DNA of 29,930 nt from assembly GCA_910586375.1 (NCBI GenBank), contig CAJUIE010000005.1, positions 1-29,930 on the forward strand, written 5' to 3'. Shown one piece after another: positions 27,054 through 29,930 of the stretch. The stretch is from an uncultured Alistipes sp. (lineage in GTDB: Bacteria > Bacteroidota > Bacteroidia > Bacteroidales > Rikenellaceae). A program made the translations under genes and the position numbers. The notes under the pieces were generated by a model. It was not told the origin of the DNA. It was given only the letters and a program-made list of their open reading frames with translations, and did not search any database. The first letter of the stretch is position 1. Each line of letters starts with the position of its first letter.

Positions 27054-29930
27054 GTGTCACCCCGCGAACAATTAGCGCAGATAGCTGCCGGGTCGAAGAG
27101 TTTAGAGCGGTTGCGGCGTGCCTACGTCGCCAGGGAAGCCACCGTCCGTCTTGAAGATATGGTCGGCGGGGCGTTGCCGTTTTATGCTGCGGGGCTTGTG
27201 ACTCGTTGCGGAGGCGTGCATGTTTTTGTTGCGGAGGATCATGACGCGGCGGCTTATCTGGCCAACGACTTTTACGAGCTTCTCGACGAAACACGTGTCT
27301 GCTTCTTTCCTTCGGGTTATAAACGTTCGGCAGCTTATGGCACGGAGGATGCTCAGGGTGTTGTGCAGCGCACGGCGACGATGAATGCGCTGCGTAATTT
27401 CGACGGGAAGGGTTATTTGGTTGTCTGCACGTGGCCGGCGGCTCTGGCAGAACGGGTTGCCGACGCCGAAACTCTGGTGCGGGGGTCGATCCGTGTGAAG
27501 GTTGGCGATCGTGTGGGGGTTGAGGTGCTGGAGCAGGCTCTCGTCGATGCGGCGTTCGTGCGTGTCGACTTCGTTTATGAACCGGGGCAGTACTCTGTAC
27601 GTGGCGGCATTGTCGACGTCTTCTCTTATTCCGAGAGCAAGCCTTATCGCATCGATCTGTTCGGCGATGAGGTGGATTCGATCCGGAGGTTCGAGATTTC
27701 GAGCCAGCTCTCGTCGGAGAGACTCTCCGAAGTAGTCATCGTTCCCGATATGAACGCTGCAAGCGGGACGGCGAGGGTCTCGCTGGCCGAATTTGCGGGT
27801 GCCGAGGCAGCGTGGTGGTTTTATGACGCAGATTTCGTGCTGCGGAAGATCAACGATGTGCGCCGCAAAACGGTGGCCGGTCTGGAGCACCCGGAGCAGA
27901 TCGACACGCTGCTGACCAGCCGCAACGCCCTCGTCGCCGACCTGGTGCCCAACCGGCTTTTCCTCTTGCGCGATAATCTGCCGGAGCGTCCGGCGACGGC
28001 TACGGTGAAGTTCTCGACGGTGCCGCAGCCTAAGTTTAACAAGAACTTCGAGCTGCTGGCCGACGACATGATCCGCAATGCGCAGCGGGGCTATGAGACC
28101 TGGATACTCTCGAAAAACAAGGTGCAGGTCGAGCGCCTCGAAAACATCTTCCACCAGATCGGTCGCGGTCAGGTTGAGGTGCGTTCCATTGGTGCGGCGC
28201 TGCATGAAGGCTTCGTGGATAACGATCTGAAAATCTGTCTTTATACCGACCACCAACTCTTCGATCGTTACCAGCGTTATCGCATCAACGGCGAGATACG
28301 GCGCGACGAGCAGATGACCGTCGCCGAACTCAACCAATTGCGGCCGGGCGATTATGTAGTACATATCGATCACGGCGTGGGGCGCTTCGACGGGCTGGTG
28401 AAGATTGCCGAGAACGGCAAGACGCATGAGGCGATCAAGTTGGTTTATAAGGATGGCGATGTGTTGTTTGTCAACGTCCACTCGCTTCACCGCATATCGC
28501 GTTATAAGGCCGGAGACAGCGAGCCTCCGAAGGTTTATAAGCTCGGCAGCGGGGCGTGGCAGAAGCTCAAGAATGCCACCAAAAAGGCTGTTAAGGATAT
28601 TTCACGTGAGTTGATCGCTCTTTATGCCCGGCGCAAGGCCTCCAGAGGGTTCGCTTTTTCGGCCGACAGCTATTTGCAGCACGAGCTGGAAGCGTCGTTC
28701 CGCTGGGAGGAGACACCCGATCAGCAGACGGCTATCGCCGCCGTGAAGAAGGATATGGAGTCCGAACAGCCGATGGACCGCCTGATTTGTGGCGACGTGG
28801 GCTTTGGCAAGACCGAGGTGGCCATCCGCGCAGCTTTCAAGGCGGCCACCGACGGCAAGCAGGTAGCCGTGCTGGTGCCTACGACCATCCTGGCGCTGCA
28901 ACACTACCGCTCCTTTTCGGAGCGTCTGCGTGACTTCCCCGTGAAGATCGAGTACCTCAACCGTACCAAAACGGCTGCCGAGGTGAAGCGTATCCGCGAG
29001 GAGCTGGCCGCGGGACAGATCGACATTCTTATCGGCACGCATAAAATGCTGGGCAAGCAGATCGTCTTCCGCGATTTGGGGCTTTTGATCATTGATGAAG
29101 AACAGAAGTTCGGCGTTGCCGCGAAGGAAAAACTCACGCAGCTGAGTGTCTCGGTCGATACCCTTACGCTTACGGCTACGCCTATTCCGCGTACGTTGCA
29201 GTTTTCTCTGATGGGTTCCCGCGACTTGTCGGTCATCTCTACACCGCCGCCCAACCGGCAGCCCATTGTTACGGAGAGCCATGCTTTCTCGGAAGAGGTC
29301 GTGCGCGACGCCATCGAGACGGAGCTTGCACGCGGCGGTCAGGTTTATTTCGTCCACAATCGTGTCGAGGATCTTATGACCTTGCAGGGAATGATCACGC
29401 GGCTGTGTCCCAAAGTCCGCGTGGGCGTGGGGCATGGCAGGATGCCGGCCGAGCAGCTCGAAAAGCTGATCATGGACTTCATTTATGGGGAGTTCGACGT
29501 GTTGCTGTCAACCACGATCGTCGAAAATGGCATCGACATTCCCAATGCCAACACCATCATTATCAACGATGCCCAGAACTTCGGTCTGAGCGACCTGCAC
29601 CAGCTGCGCGGGCGTGTCGGGCGCTCCGATCGCAAGGCTTATTGTTACCTCCTTTCGCCGCCCGACGAACTGCTGTCGTCCGATGCACGGCGGCGTCTGC
29701 GGGCCATTGAGGAGTTCTCCGATCTGGGCTCGGGCTTTAACATCGCCATGCAGGACCTCGATATCCGTGGTGCCGGAAACCTGCTGGGTGCCGAGCAGAG
29801 CGGCTTCATCGCCGACATCGGTTTCGAGACTTATCGCAAGATCATGGACGAGGCTGTCGCCGAGCTGCGGGCCGAGGGTTTGCAGGTTGCCGGACTTTCG
29901 GAGTCGGAGGCTGACGTAGTGGGGCAGATG
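27054..29930 (+). CDS. mfd: Transcription-repair coupling factor, 3' end cut by the window
   Basis: Cytoplasmic DNA translocase that removes stalled RNA polymerase at lesions and recruits UvrA. The 959 visible residues include the UvrB-like N-terminal part (about 1-300), the RNA-polymerase-interacting region (about 430-510, with GDYVVHIDHGVGRFDGLV) and the RecG-like motor. The motor has Walker A GDVGFGKTE at 580-588, DEEQKFG at 681-687, TLTATPIPRTLQFSLMGSRD and VENGIDIPNANT. RGRVGRSDRKAYCYLL, motif VI, follows. The missing end should hold the autoinhibitory domain. The GTG at 27054 directly follows an in-frame TAA (27051-27053), so the start cannot lie upstream; the next ATG, at 27159, would remove 35 residues. 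Confidence 0.96.
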   Translation, partial: MSPREQLAQIAAGSKSLERLRRAYVAREATVRLEDMVGGALPFYAAGLVTRCGGVHVFVAEDHDAAAYLANDFYELLDETRVCFFPSGYKRSAAYGTEDAQGVVQRTATMNALRNFDGKGYLVVCTWPAALAERVADAETLVRGSIRVKVGDRVGVEVLEQALVDAAFVRVDFVYEPGQYSVRGGIVDVFSYSESKPYRIDLFGDEVDSIRRFEISSQLSSERLSEVVIVPDMNAASGTARVSLAEFAGAEAAWWFYDADFVLRKINDVRRKTVAGLEHPEQIDTLLTSRNALVADLVPNRLFLLRDNLPERPATATVKFSTVPQPKFNKNFELLADDMIRNAQRGYETWILSKNKVQVERLENIFHQIGRGQVEVRSIGAALHEGFVDNDLKICLYTDHQLFDRYQRYRINGEIRRDEQMTVAELNQLRPGDYVVHIDHGVGRFDGLVKIAENGKTHEAIKLVYKDGDVLFVNVHSLHRISRYKAGDSEPPKVYKLGSGAWQKLKNATKKAVKDISRELIALYARRKASRGFAFSADSYLQHELEASFRWEETPDQQTAIAAVKKDMESEQPMDRLICGDVGFGKTEVAIRAAFKAATDGKQVAVLVPTTILALQHYRSFSERLRDFPVKIEYLNRTKTAAEVKRIREELAAGQIDILIGTHKMLGKQIVFRDLGLLIIDEEQKFGVAAKEKLTQLSVSVDTLTLTATPIPRTLQFSLMGSRDLSVISTPPPNRQPIVTESHAFSEEVVRDAIETELARGGQVYFVHNRVEDLMTLQGMITRLCPKVRVGVGHGRMPAEQLEKLIMDFIYGEFDVLLSTTIVENGIDIPNANTIIINDAQNFGLSDLHQLRGRVGRSDRKAYCYLLSPPDELLSSDARRRLRAIEEFSDLGSGFNIAMQDLDIRGAGNLLGAEQSGFIADIGFETYRKIMDEAVAELRAEGLQVAGLSESEADVVGQM

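Overview
The window looks like chromosomal DNA of a Bacteroidota member, most likely a GC-rich Bacteroidales such as Alistipes (genus is an inference). The reasons are repeated -7 boxes of the form TAnnTTTG, a PorX-type regulator, several DUF4493, PCMD and fimbrillin-like lipoproteins, a Porin_10-type outer-membrane protein, a bS22/mS38-like mini-protein behind HU, and the near absence of Shine-Dalgarno sequences. No rRNA, tRNA, CRISPR array, insertion sequence or phage gene was seen.

Layout. Positions 1-4721 (minus strand) carry a truncated OPT-family peptide transporter, a MazG-like pyrophosphohydrolase, murF and a mannose-1-phosphate guanylyltransferase. Short repeats lie in the gaps. A 235-bp segment with imperfect inverted ends (4822-5056) separates this block from the plus-strand genes pssA, an outer-membrane porin and a lytic transglycosylase (5085-8702). 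A strong two-way terminator at 8719-8754 closes that set.

Positions 8774-18791 form one tightly packed seven-gene minus-strand operon. In transcription order it encodes a fimbrillin-like lipoprotein, a DUF4493 lipoprotein, a DUF4493 lipoprotein with a duplicated C-terminal domain, a DUF4493-PCMD lipoprotein, two paralogous outer-membrane beta-barrels and a second PCMD lipoprotein. A TAnnTTTG box lies 25 bases before the first start codon and the terminator follows the last stop. This is the best candidate for an uncharacterised system: a surface assembly or glycan-binding apparatus of unknown job.

Positions 19033-24302 hold an S9-family peptidase lipoprotein (minus), a Nudix hydrolase (plus), and a minus-strand porX-tsaE pair followed by an SRPBCC-fold protein. 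Positions 24486-26740 (plus) hold HU, a 29-residue ribosomal-type basic protein and RNase G/E, and 27054 to the right edge is mfd, cut by the window. Apart from the surface operon, most of the window is core housekeeping: wall precursors, sugar nucleotides, phospholipid, tRNA modification, RNA decay and transcription-coupled repair.
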